From assembly GCA_041659085.1 (NCBI GenBank), contig JBAZYZ010000002.1:1-55662 (forward strand): 55,662 bases of DNA, given 5' to 3'. Below the pieces are notes generated by a model. The model was not told where the DNA came from, searched no databases, and saw only the letters and a program-made list of their open reading frames with translations. Of the stretch, positions 1 through 7,195 are shown one piece after another; position 1 is the first letter of the stretch; each line of letters begins with the position of its first letter. This DNA comes from JBAZYZ01 sp041659085. GTDB taxonomy: Bacteria; Patescibacteriota; Minisyncoccia; Phycocordibacterales; VMEP01. The position numbers and the translations under genes are program-made.

Positions 1-1
1 T

Positions 2-382
2 TTCCCGGACGGGCTAAAAACGCAGGTGGGTGAACGCGGGGTCCGTCTTTCCGGCGGAGAAAAGCAGAGGGTCGGTATCGCAAGAGCGTATGTTTCGTTA
101 CTTGCGGGCGCGGAAGTACTCGTCTTGGACGAAGCCACTTCAAGCCTTGATTCGCAGTCGGAAAAGGTGGTGCAGGAGTTTATTGAGCGGTTGCGCGGCG
201 AGAGAGAAATAATTATCGTTGCCATCGCCCACAGACTCTCAACCATCCAGAAGGCGGACGTGATTTGCGTCCTTGATTCCGGACGAATTACGGAAACCGG
301 CGACCACGACCAGCTTCTCAGAAAAAACGGCCTATACAAGCGTCTTGTCGATTTGCAAAAACTTGGCGAGATACGCGAGTAA
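2..382 (+). CDS. ABC transporter ATP-binding protein, C-terminal part (5' end outside window)
   Basis: This is the end of an ABC-type nucleotide-binding domain; the reading frame is open from base 2, so the gene starts upstream. Visible motifs in order are the signature LSGGEKQR, the Walker B and catalytic glutamate VLVLDEATSSLD, and the switch histidine in AIAHRLSTI. The ending (GDHDQLL...GLYKRL) is typical of exporter-type half transporters of the MsbA/MDR family, in which the ATPase follows a six-helix membrane domain. The substrate cannot be told from this part. A strong hairpin terminator follows 20 nt after the stop. Confidence 0.9.
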   Translation, partial: FPDGLKTQVGERGVRLSGGEKQRVGIARAYVSLLAGAEVLVLDEATSSLDSQSEKVVQEFIERLRGEREIIIVAIAHRLSTIQKADVICVLDSGRITETGDHDQLLRKNGLYKRLVDLQKLGEIRE

Positions 383-401
383 GGAAACGTGTGAATTGAA
401 A

Positions 402-426
402 CCCCGCTTTAAGAGCGGGGTTTTTT
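402..426 (+). terminator. Rho-independent terminator after the ABC gene
   Basis: A 7-bp stem CCCCGCT/AGCGGGG with loop TTAAG is followed by six T on the + strand. It lies between the ABC gene and the convergent doxX-like gene. The T-run supports + strand termination best. Confidence 0.85.
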
Positions 427-828
427 CTATAACGGCAAATCAAATGCCCAAAAACCCGCGCCGGTCAAAATCAAAGAGGCCGATATCGCAACGGCGAACA
501 AATAGAAGCCCAGACTTTGTTTGATGAGTTCTCCGTGCCGGATTTTGACATAAAGTCCGCTCAAAGAGATTACCAAAATAATAGCGGCAGAAATTTGCGT
601 CAGAAAGCCTGCTATAAGACCGAGTCCGCTAATAGTCTGTACTAGGCCTAAGATCCAGGCCGTGACCTTGGGGTTCGGGGAATTGAGGGAAGAAAGGATA
701 TGGGCTGTCTGGCCCTTCCGCGCGATTTTCATATATCCCGCGTACAAAAAGATGGCGCCCAATATGAGACGGAGAAGAAACGGTCCGATGAGTCCGAAAG
801 CAAGAAGCGATGGAAATGTGTTCAACAT
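427..828 (-). CDS. DoxX family membrane protein
   Basis: A 133-residue protein with four predicted membrane helices. The early motif LRLILGAIFLYAGYMKI is the hallmark of the DoxX/DoxD-like family, small inner-membrane proteins linked to redox or sulfur metabolism; the exact role is unknown. I chose the ATG at 828 rather than the upstream one at 864. A TATGAT box lies at 840-835, six nt before the 828 start, the spacing seen at many genes here, and MLNTF starts just before the hydrophobic part. A second, Cys-rich DoxX protein lies at 28457. Confidence 0.85.
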   Translation of the reverse strand: MLNTFPSLLAFGLIGPFLLRLILGAIFLYAGYMKIARKGQTAHILSSLNSPNPKVTAWILGLVQTISGLGLIAGFLTQISAAIILVISLSGLYVKIRHGELIKQSLGFYLFAVAISASLILTGAGFWAFDLPL

Positions 829-834
829 GGTTGT

Positions 835-840
835 ATCATA
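835..840 (-). promoter_or_regulatory. -10 box of the DoxX gene (leaderless type)
   Basis: TATGAT on the minus strand ends six nt before the ATG at 828, so transcription would start at or next to the start codon. Confidence 0.5.
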
Positions 841-900
841 GCAAATTATGGCTTGCCTCGCCAAAATTTTAATAAAATTTAAGCGGGCAAGCGTGAATTT

Positions 901-1386
901 ATGCGGAAATTAGAAACAAAAACAATTTATCTTATACTGCACAACATTCGGAGCGCCTACAATGTCGGCGCGATTTTTCGCACGGCAGACGCTATCGGCG
1001 TGAAAAAGATTTATCTGACCGGGTACACGCCCGCGCCATTGGACCGTTTTGGAAACCCCAGGAAAGATATTGCCAAGTCAGCCCTTGGCGCGGAAAAGAC
1101 TGTTCCCTGGGAGTGGTCAAAAAATCCGTCAGCGCTCGTCAGAAAACTAAAAAAAGAAAAGATATTTGTCGCGGGACTGGAACAATCCGCGAAATCCGTA
1201 GATTACAAAAAGTTCCGTCCCGGGGCGCGGACCGTTCTTCTTGTGGGAAACGAGGTGCTCGGCATTTCAAAACAGCTTCAGGGCAATTGCGACGCGCTTA
1301 TAGAGATCCCCATGCGCGGCGGCAAAGAGTCTCTCAATGTTTCGGTAGCCGCCGGCGTAGCGCTTTACAGGCTGTTTGATATTTAG
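901..1386 (+). CDS. SpoU/TrmH-family RNA 2'-O-methyltransferase
   Basis: At 161 residues this is a minimal SPOUT methyltransferase with the trefoil-knot S-adenosylmethionine site. All three SpoU motifs are visible: motif 1 around residues 15-31 (NIRSAYNVGAIFRTAD), motif 2 at 115-123 (VGNEVLGIS) and motif 3 at 136-155 (IPMRGGKESLNVSVAAGVAL). These enzymes methylate ribose 2'-hydroxyls in tRNA or rRNA. There is no N-terminal RNA-binding extension, as in TrmL-like short members, so the target could be a tRNA wobble ribose, but that cannot be decided here. Confidence 0.92.
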   Translation: MRKLETKTIYLILHNIRSAYNVGAIFRTADAIGVKKIYLTGYTPAPLDRFGNPRKDIAKSALGAEKTVPWEWSKNPSALVRKLKKEKIFVAGLEQSAKSVDYKKFRPGARTVLLVGNEVLGISKQLQGNCDALIEIPMRGGKESLNVSVAAGVALYRLFDI

Positions 1387-1390
1387 GCGG

Positions 1391-2260
1391 TTAGTAAACG
1401 TATGCGCCGATTGGAGTGTTTCCTTTGTCGTAAAACTCTATAGTGTCGTGATCTGCCCATAGTTCAGTGTTTGAGCCGAGATACACGCGCCACTCACCCT
1501 CTTCGTCTTTTTGGAAATCGATATTCTTTTGTTGGTCAATAACACACTGATTGTAAGTGACGCGGGTGAATATAAAGTCGCGGCAGATAGGGGAAATTGT
1601 TTTGGGCAGGGTGGATATCTGCGCCTTACATGAGTCCATGTTGTTTATGTAATTCAGGCAGGCGTTGTTCAGCGGGTATTTTTCCAGTGTGTCCGGAAGT
1701 ATCGGTGAAGGGCAGGAGTCTTTTAGCGCCGGCGTAAAATTTTGGAATTGAGACAGGTATCCGCTGCAGGAATTTACCTTGAAAGAATCTCCGACGGGGG
1801 ACTTGCCGGAAATCAATATTGCCTTTTCTCCGCGCGCTAAATAAATGTCTCCTTTTTCATTGGTCTTGCCGGAAACAAAGACGGAGGCCCCTTGGGGTAT
1901 GACCGCGCTTCTTCCTTTTGCTCCGACGAGTTTCCATCCTGTGATATTAATCGGGGTGTCGCTTTTCCCCATTATTTCCAGATATTCTTTTTGCGGGTTT
2001 CTTTCACTGAGGTTTGGGCGCGTTCCGAGGGCGACCTGTCCCCGGTTTATGGGGGTATTCAGAGTTTCCGGAATATCCAGTTTAACGTCCGGCAGTTTGC
2101 CGTACGCCTCTCCCGTGCTGAGCGGAGACGGCGGTTTCAAGAGATAACCGTTTTTTGATTCGTAGCGCGAAGGTCCGCCGGTTATAACCCAGACAGCCCA
2201 AATTACTATAACGATTATGGCGAGCCACTTTAAATCTGCAATCGGGTCAGATAAGTCCAT
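1391..2260 (-). CDS. Membrane-anchored protein with a lamin-tail-like domain
   Basis: A 289-residue protein with one N-terminal membrane helix (about residues 12-27, LKWLAIIVIVIWAVWVI) and a large outside part. Residues of about 90-155 (KEYLEIMGKSDTPINITGW, then IPQGA) match the lamin-tail domain pattern: an E-[YF]-[VLI]-E-I strand, a GW turn and an I-P-x-G motif. Such domains are common in exported CPR proteins and are thought to mediate binding at the cell surface. The C-terminal third has six cysteines that could form disulfides, consistent with the DsbA/VKOR pair at 29-30 kb. It starts 4 nt after fpg and probably shares its transcript. Function is not known. Confidence 0.7.
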   Translation of the reverse strand: MDLSDPIADLKWLAIIVIVIWAVWVITGGPSRYESKNGYLLKPPSPLSTGEAYGKLPDVKLDIPETLNTPINRGQVALGTRPNLSERNPQKEYLEIMGKSDTPINITGWKLVGAKGRSAVIPQGASVFVSGKTNEKGDIYLARGEKAILISGKSPVGDSFKVNSCSGYLSQFQNFTPALKDSCPSPILPDTLEKYPLNNACLNYINNMDSCKAQISTLPKTISPICRDFIFTRVTYNQCVIDQQKNIDFQKDEEGEWRVYLGSNTELWADHDTIEFYDKGNTPIGAYVY

Positions 2261-2264
2261 TTAT

Positions 2265-3152
2265 TTACCGTTTATTATTTTGATGTTTCGGGCAGAAATG
2301 AGCGCTTCTTCCGCCGACTATTTTCCTTTCGATTATACCACCGCAGCCGCGCTTTTCGCATCGTTCTCCCTTCTTTTGATAAGCATGATGTTTTTCCTGA
2401 AAGTGTCCTTTTTCGCCGAAGATGTTCCGGTAATCGGACATTGAATCGCCTCCGAATTCTATCCCGCCATTCAGCACTTCCTTCATGGCGATGAATAATT
2501 TTCCTAAATCGGGGACCTTGATTAAACCGACCTTAGTTTCGGGATGTATGCCGGCGCGCCAGAGCATCTCGTCGGAATAAATATTGCCGATGCCCGCTAT
2601 TACCGTCTGGTCCATCAAGACTGTTTTTATTTTTCCGCGGGGTTTTTTCAGTAACCTTCCGGCGAAAACTTCATAATCAAAACTTTTTTCCAGAGGTTCC
2701 GGCCCCAGATGGGCGAGGTGGGGGGAATGGGACAGGGTGTTTGTTTTCCCCAGTACAATTTTGCCGAATTTTCTGGTGTCGGAGAAAGCCAGGTGTTTCC
2801 CGTTGGAAAGGGAGAAAACCGCGTGAACAAAACGGTTAAAAGGGTCATTTAATGGCCCACTTTGCGCCGGCACCCATTTTTTATTTTTTATTTGCCATTT
2901 GCCGTATAAAAGATGCCCGGTCATTTTCATGTGGATGATTATGGTGGTGTCGCCGGAGAGGTTTATCAGAATGTGTTTCCCGCGTCTTTTTACCGACACG
3001 ACTTTTCTGCCTGCGGTTTCTTTTTTAAATTTCGCCAACGTGTCCCCGCGGAACATTTTTGGCCAGTCGGTCCAGACGTTTGTGACAATTTTCCCCGGCA
3101 AAACAGATTGCAGGCCGCTCGCGGTTGTTTGGACTTCGGGAAGCTCAGGCAT
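2265..3152 (-). CDS. mutM: Formamidopyrimidine-DNA glycosylase (Fpg/MutM)
   Basis: A bifunctional glycosylase/AP lyase that removes 8-oxoguanine and formamidopyrimidines. The start at 3152 gives MPELPEVQT, with the catalytic proline at residue 2 and Glu3; the open frame runs further upstream but must start here because Pro2 is the nucleophile. A lysine-rich loop (KRRGKH, 55-60) and the H2TH motif (AGIGNIYSDE) follow. The C-terminal zinc finger is unusual: C265-x4-C270-x16-C287-x2-H290 instead of the common C-x2-C-x16-C-x2-C. Arg282 of the finger (VGGRS) is kept. Length 295 residues, normal for the family. Confidence 0.95.
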   Translation of the reverse strand: MPELPEVQTTASGLQSVLPGKIVTNVWTDWPKMFRGDTLAKFKKETAGRKVVSVKRRGKHILINLSGDTTIIIHMKMTGHLLYGKWQIKNKKWVPAQSGPLNDPFNRFVHAVFSLSNGKHLAFSDTRKFGKIVLGKTNTLSHSPHLAHLGPEPLEKSFDYEVFAGRLLKKPRGKIKTVLMDQTVIAGIGNIYSDEMLWRAGIHPETKVGLIKVPDLGKLFIAMKEVLNGGIEFGGDSMSDYRNIFGEKGHFQEKHHAYQKKGERCEKRGCGGIIERKIVGGRSAHFCPKHQNNKR

Positions 3153-3208
3153 AAGGACAGTTAAAAGGAAAAATGCGGAAGTTGCAAGCTGCGGAATATT
3201 ATCTTTGC

Positions 3209-3214
3209 TATAAT
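3209..3214 (+). promoter_or_regulatory. -10 box of the amidase gene
   Basis: TATAAT ends seven nt before the ATG at 3222, so the transcript should be leaderless or nearly so. Confidence 0.6.
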
Positions 3215-3221
3215 ATATTTC

Positions 3222-4478
3222 ATGCGACATTATTTTGTGATTGCTTTGGCGGTTATTTTTTTTGCGGTCTCGGCGCTTTTGATCAGCTACAGCGACGGAG
3301 TCAAATATATCGGCAGGGCTGTGGAATTTGCCGGAAACCAGCTGGCCGCTTTGGTTACCCACAACCCAAAATCCGTTGATTACCTCAAGGGTAAATATCA
3401 GTCGGCCGGGCAGGAAATGCCGGAAAAGAAAATCCGCATCCTTGTAATGCCGGGGCACGAGCCCATGTATGGCGGGGCGGAATTCAGAGATATCAAGGAG
3501 CGCGACTTGAACGTTGAGTTGGCAAATAATCTGGCCGCATTTTTGGGGCAAAATACCAGGTATGAAGTTCTTGTGGGGAGGTCAGCTGATTCATGGAACC
3601 TTGGTCTTGCAGAGTACTTCAGGTCTCAATGGGATGAAATCATCGATTGGCAAAAGTCATATCGCGAGGAGATGTCGCGCTTGATCGCTATCGGACAGGT
3701 TCCTGAATTAAAGCCGAATTTCTCCAATCCGGATGCCCCGCGGGATGTCGCGCTGCGTCTCTATGGGATCACCAAATGGGCGAAGGAGGAGGATGTCGAT
3801 GTTGCGATTCATATTCACATAAATGATTATCCCGGACACGGTTTATGGGAGCGGGGGCCGTATTCCGGTTTTGCCATATATGTTCCGGCCAGCCAATACC
3901 TAAACAGCGTGACAACCCATGCTATTGCAGACAAGGTTTTTAATCGTTTGAAAAAATACAATCCGGTCAGCAATCTTCCGGGGGAATCCGTCGGTATTCT
4001 TGATGAGCCGGAAATGATTGCAATCGGCGCCAACAATACGGCTGACGCCGCCAGTCTGCTCATAGAGTATGGCTATATATACGAGCCTCAGTTCTTAAGC
4101 CCAGAGATCCGCAGCTCGGCTCTCAAAGACTTGGCGTACCAAACGTACCTTGGTTTGCAGGATTTCTTTGACCCGGCCAGCGCCATGGCTATTGCCCGGA
4201 CCTATGACACATTGGTGTTGCCTCACGCCTGGACTGCGCCGATTAAGGAATCGAATCGCGCCAACCGGGATGTTTTTGCTCTTCAGACAGCTCTTCTGTT
4301 CGATGGTCTTTATCCGCCGGTGGGCAAGGACAAGAATGAATGTCCCCGCACCGGCAGAATAGGTTCTTGCACCAAGGCGGCGGTGGCGGCCTTCCAGGAA
4401 AAATATGGGATTATTGGAGGGGAAGGAAATGTTGGCCCGAAAACTATTGAGGAGTTAAACAAATTATACGGGGCCTAA
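3222..4478 (+). CDS. N-acetylmuramoyl-L-alanine amidase with C-terminal peptidoglycan-binding domain
   Basis: A 418-residue exported hydrolase that should cleave the bond between N-acetylmuramate and the L-alanine of the peptide stem. Residues 5-22 form a signal anchor. An Amidase_3-type fold follows, with probable zinc ligands His79 (MPGHEP), Glu93 (KERDLN) and His197 or His199 (HIHIND), and the catalytic glutamate at Glu282 (LLIEYGYI). The last about 75 residues (VFALQTALLFDGLYPP ... FQEKYGI) form a PG_binding_1 helical domain. The expected small residue after the first His is replaced (PGHE), so the domain is divergent. Role: cell-wall remodelling outside the membrane. Confidence 0.85.
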   Translation: MRHYFVIALAVIFFAVSALLISYSDGVKYIGRAVEFAGNQLAALVTHNPKSVDYLKGKYQSAGQEMPEKKIRILVMPGHEPMYGGAEFRDIKERDLNVELANNLAAFLGQNTRYEVLVGRSADSWNLGLAEYFRSQWDEIIDWQKSYREEMSRLIAIGQVPELKPNFSNPDAPRDVALRLYGITKWAKEEDVDVAIHIHINDYPGHGLWERGPYSGFAIYVPASQYLNSVTTHAIADKVFNRLKKYNPVSNLPGESVGILDEPEMIAIGANNTADAASLLIEYGYIYEPQFLSPEIRSSALKDLAYQTYLGLQDFFDPASAMAIARTYDTLVLPHAWTAPIKESNRANRDVFALQTALLFDGLYPPVGKDKNECPRTGRIGSCTKAAVAAFQEKYGIIGGEGNVGPKTIEELNKLYGA

Positions 4479-4488
4479 AAGGAAAAAT

Positions 4489-4513
4489 AAAACCCGGCTG
4501 AAGCGGGGTTTTG
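4489..4513 (+). terminator. Hairpin terminator between amidase and Mur ligase genes
   Basis: AACCCGGC-TGAA-GCGGGGTT forms a stem with one G-G mismatch, followed by TT and a T-rich stretch. It separates two convergent genes. Confidence 0.6.
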
Positions 4514-4517
4514 CTTC

Positions 4518-5801
4518 TTATTTTTTTAGATTTTTCAGTTCCTCTCTTACTACCGTCGCGTCATCCCACTCTATCTTTGTTCCGTTCGGCCCCATCAAAT
4601 ATGGGTCTGTGCCTTTGCCTGTGATTAAGACGGCGTCACCGGTTTTGGCGCGCCTTAGTCCTTCGCGCACGGCTTCGCGCCTGTCCGTTAAGATTATCGG
4701 TTTTTTGTTTTTTATTCCCTCCGCGATGGATTCCGCGATTTCTTTCGGATTTTCGTCGTAGGAGTCGTCGTCGGTCAAGATTATTTCATCGCAGTAGGCG
4801 TCCGCCACCCGTCCCATCTCCGGGCGTTTCCACTTGTCGCGTCCGCCGCCAGTTGCCCCGAAGACGCAAATTTTCCTGTGGTTCTGGAACACCTGATACA
4901 GTTTTTCCATAGAATCGGCGGTGTGGGCGTAATCCACGATTACTTTGAAGTCCTGTCCTTCATCTATATCCTCAACGCGCCCGCGGATGCCCCGGAATTT
5001 CTCTATGGCGCGCCTGATTGTTTTGTCGTCTATGTTTTGCGATTTGGCGAAAGTGACCGCGGCCAAAATATTGTAAAGATTGAACTCTCCCGACAGGTGA
5101 GAATGTATCTTTTCTCCGCCCAGTGTGAAATCTATGCCGCTTTCGTAAAGATCAAACGGTTTGGCGTCCTCAATGGAAAATTTGCGTTTGTCGCTTACTT
5201 TAAAATTCAGAAATTTGCCGGCTTGTTTGTCGTCGCCGTTTGCCACTATGACTTTTTTGTCTTTGGGGGATTTTTCAACCTCGCGCGCGATGGAGAGCTT
5301 GGCTTCCAGGTAATTTTCAAATGAGCCGTGGGACTCTATGTGCTCCGGTGAAATGTTTGTAAACACAAGCCCGTTTAAACAAATGAACTTGTGCCTGAAA
5401 AATCTCGCGCCCTCTGAGGTTGTTTCGACTATCGCGTAATCGCATTTGGAGTTGGCGGCCCTACGCAGTATTTTCTGAACGAAAAACCGCCCCGGCATGG
5501 TCATCTTAAAGAGATTCCGCTCCTCTTCTTTTCCGACTTTAAAACGCAGAGTGGAGATTATAGCTGTAGTGTATCCGGCTTCCTCCAGAATGGCGTTTAC
5601 TATCTCCACCGTACTGGTTTTTCCCTTGGTCCCGGTCACGCCCAAAACGTAGAGCTTACGTCCCGGGAAGCGATATAGGAGAGCTCCAAAGAGAGCGAGG
5701 GAGTAGTGGTACGCCGGCTGAAAAAACCGGTAGAGTTTTTTTGGTATGAATCTTTCTATCCCCCTGAGTATTTTTTCCATCATTTTATTTTCCATTCCCA
5801 A
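4518..5801 (-). CDS. murE: Mur ligase family protein, MurE-like
   Basis: An ATP-dependent amide ligase, most similar to UDP-MurNAc-tripeptide synthetase (MurE), adding the third amino acid of the peptide stem. Visible are the P-loop GVTGTKGKTST (54-64), the ISPEHIESHG and YLEAK segments (the latter with the lysine carbamylated in Mur enzymes), the VIVDYAHTADSM motif near 287-298 and FGATGGGRDKWKRPEMG near 314-330. The usual N-terminal UDP-binding domain is much reduced (427 residues). The position of the diaminopimelate-specific DNPR motif reads DDDSYDEN (344-351), so the added amino acid is uncertain. The gene overlaps ruvA by 17 nt; starts at 5795 or 5780 are possible. Confidence 0.85.
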   Translation of the reverse strand: MGMENKMMEKILRGIERFIPKKLYRFFQPAYHYSLALFGALLYRFPGRKLYVLGVTGTKGKTSTVEIVNAILEEAGYTTAIISTLRFKVGKEEERNLFKMTMPGRFFVQKILRRAANSKCDYAIVETTSEGARFFRHKFICLNGLVFTNISPEHIESHGSFENYLEAKLSIAREVEKSPKDKKVIVANGDDKQAGKFLNFKVSDKRKFSIEDAKPFDLYESGIDFTLGGEKIHSHLSGEFNLYNILAAVTFAKSQNIDDKTIRRAIEKFRGIRGRVEDIDEGQDFKVIVDYAHTADSMEKLYQVFQNHRKICVFGATGGGRDKWKRPEMGRVADAYCDEIILTDDDSYDENPKEIAESIAEGIKNKKPIILTDRREAVREGLRRAKTGDAVLITGKGTDPYLMGPNGTKIEWDDATVVREELKNLKK

Positions 5802-6363
5802 GAAGCTTGAGAGCCTCCTTTACCCGAGACCCGGCGCCCAAGATTTCGCGAGGCACTTTTTTAAGGGCGCTCCGCGCTTCGTGCTGTGAATATCCAAGCG
5901 ACTGGAGAGCTTCTATGGCGTCTGCTTCTTCCTGGAGTTCGGGCGTTCCGGTGTCGGTCCATGCGCCAAGTTTGTCGCGGAGTTCAATTATTATTTTCTC
6001 CGCGGTTTTCCGCCCGATGCCGGAAACTTTCGTGAGATACGAACTGTCGCCGGAGGAAACCGCCTTTTTGATGTTTTCAACAGGGGCTATGTTCAATATG
6101 CCGAGCGCGGAGCGCGGTCCGATTCCCGAGATGCCGATGAGAAGTTCAAAGAACTCAAGTTCCGCTTTTTCAATAAAACCGTACAAATCCATCGCGTCTT
6201 CGCGGACAGCGAGGTGAGTCCATAGCCTGATGGCGTCTTTTTTCTTGCCGGCCAGGCGCAGGTTTTCCATAGACAAGTAGACCTTATATCCGACACCGCC
6301 CACATCCAAAATAACGTAACGCTCGCCCGTAAACACCACATTCCCAGTAAGTTGCGCAATCAT
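5785..6363 (-). CDS. ruvA: Holliday junction branch migration protein RuvA
   Basis: RuvA binds four-way junctions and loads the RuvB motor. The 192-residue protein has the N-terminal OB-fold (MIAQLTGNVVFTGERYVILDV), two helix-hairpin-helix motifs (GISGIGPRSALGIL and VSGIGRKTAEKIIIEL) and the C-terminal domain III that contacts RuvB (EALQSLGYSQHEARSALKKV). Its -10 box TATTAT (6375-6370) ends six nt before the start. The Mur ligase gene overlaps its end and is probably co-transcribed. No ruvB or ruvC is visible in the window. Confidence 0.96.
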   Translation of the reverse strand: MIAQLTGNVVFTGERYVILDVGGVGYKVYLSMENLRLAGKKKDAIRLWTHLAVREDAMDLYGFIEKAELEFFELLIGISGIGPRSALGILNIAPVENIKKAVSSGDSSYLTKVSGIGRKTAEKIIIELRDKLGAWTDTGTPELQEEADAIEALQSLGYSQHEARSALKKVPREILGAGSRVKEALKLLGNGK

Positions 6364-6369
6364 AGGCTT

Positions 6370-6375
6370 ATAATA
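6370..6375 (-). promoter_or_regulatory. -10 box of ruvA
   Basis: TATTAT on the minus strand ends six nt before the ruvA ATG at 6363; it lies in the short divergent region shared with rpsT. Confidence 0.55.
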
Positions 6376-6423
6376 CTAGAAAGTTGTCTTTTTGGCATAT
6401 ATTTGGTACGATGCCGCTTACAT

Positions 6424-6687
6424 ATGGCATTAACTAAAACAGCGCGAAAACAAATAAGAGTTTCAAAAAGGCGTAAGGTTCACAATGACCGCCGGATGAA
6501 AGTGATGAAGAGCACCGTAAAGGATGTCCGCAAGCTTATCGTGGGTGGGAAGAAGAATGAAGCTGAGAAACTCTTATCCTCCGCTTTTAAGGCGCTTGAT
6601 AAAGCGGCCAAGCGCGGAGTTATAAAGAAAAACACCGCTTCCCGGAAGAAGTCGCGTCTCGCTAAGGCCCTCAAAAAAATCTCTTAA
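6424..6687 (+). CDS. rpsT: 30S ribosomal protein S20
   Basis: An 87-residue, very basic protein that binds the 5' domain of 16S rRNA. The sequence has the S20 pattern: MALTKTARKQIR-type start, KRRKVHNDRRM, then SAFKALDKAAKRGVIKKNTASRKKSRL at the end. The frame is open upstream to 6352, but the ATG at 6424 matches the family start. A TACGAT box at 6407-6412 could be the -10. A strong terminator follows, so rpsT is monocistronic. Confidence 0.95.
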   Translation: MALTKTARKQIRVSKRRKVHNDRRMKVMKSTVKDVRKLIVGGKKNEAEKLLSSAFKALDKAAKRGVIKKNTASRKKSRLAKALKKIS

Positions 6688-6694
6688 TGAAATA

Positions 6695-6721
6695 AAAACC
6701 GCCCCATCTGGGGCGGTTTTT
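6695..6721 (+). terminator. Rho-independent terminator after rpsT
   Basis: CCGCCCC-ATCT-GGGGCGG with flanking A and T runs. The -10 box of the next gene begins only 3 nt after it. Confidence 0.92.
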
Positions 6722-6723
6722 GG

Positions 6724-6729
6724 TATAAT
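6724..6729 (+). promoter_or_regulatory. -10 box of the rhodanese gene
   Basis: TATAAT ends six nt before the ATG at 6736, directly behind the rpsT terminator; the transcript would be leaderless. Confidence 0.65.
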
Positions 6730-6735
6730 TGTGGG

Positions 6736-7053
6736 ATGGATAAAAACCTGACGCCGCTTGAGGCGGAAGAAAAAATAAAAGCGGGGGGCATCTCTGTCCT
6801 CGATGTCCGCACGCCCGAAGAATACGCCGAGGGGCATATAGGGGGGTCGCTTAACATGGACGTGTCCGAGCCGTCTTTCGCTCAGGGTATTTCAGTCCTT
6901 GATAAAAACAAGGAGTATCTCGTGTACTGCCGGAGCGGGGGACGCTCAAGCACCGCGCAGGAAATCATGGCGAAAGCCAGCTTCCGGAATGTTTATAACC
7001 TGTCCGGCGGCATCATCGCCTGGAACAGAAGGGGTTTACCGATTATTAAATAA
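6736..7053 (+). CDS. Single-domain rhodanese-like protein
   Basis: A 105-residue cytoplasmic rhodanese domain: LDVRTPEEYAEGHIGGSLN (22-40), then the active-site loop C65-RSGGRS and the closing GGIIAWNRRGLPI. Rhodaneses carry a sulfane sulfur on the loop cysteine and pass it to acceptors; GlpE and PspE are comparable single-domain proteins. The six-residue loop fits sulfur transfer rather than a phosphatase (which has a seven-residue loop). It stands alone between rpsT and tRNA genes, so the acceptor is unknown; tRNA thiolation is one possibility. Confidence 0.9.
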   Translation: MDKNLTPLEAEEKIKAGGISVLDVRTPEEYAEGHIGGSLNMDVSEPSFAQGISVLDKNKEYLVYCRSGGRSSTAQEIMAKASFRNVYNLSGGIIAWNRRGLPIIK

Positions 7054-7123
7054 ACAACAAAAAAAGACGACATTCATTTGTTTCCCATTATATGTTATAT
7101 GTTATGTGTTGCTGATTGAGTAT

Positions 7124-7195
7124 GCCCTTGTCGTTCAATGGATAGGACACTCCCCTGCGAAGGGAGAAATGCAGGTTCGATTCCTGCCAAGGGCA
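7124..7195 (+). tRNA. tRNA-Arg (anticodon GCG)
   Basis: A complete cloverleaf: acceptor stem GCCCTTG/CAAGGGC, anticodon stem CTCCC/GGGAG with loop CTGCGAA (anticodon GCG), T-arm GCAGG-TTCGATT-CCTGC, discriminator A. CCA is not encoded (ACA follows). GCG reads CGC and CGU; most bacteria instead use ACG, edited to inosine. Its 3' end pairs with the element that follows (see 7196-7371). Confidence 0.93.

Noticed and set aside
3153..3551. 133-residue N-terminal extension of Fpg
   Set aside because: Fpg needs Pro2 at its N-terminus for catalysis and MPELPEV begins at 3152; the extension also lies antisense to the amidase start.
4878..5324. 148-codon plus-strand frame antisense to the Mur ligase
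   Set aside because: Phe/Val-rich shadow frame with no motif, inside a clear Mur ligase gene.
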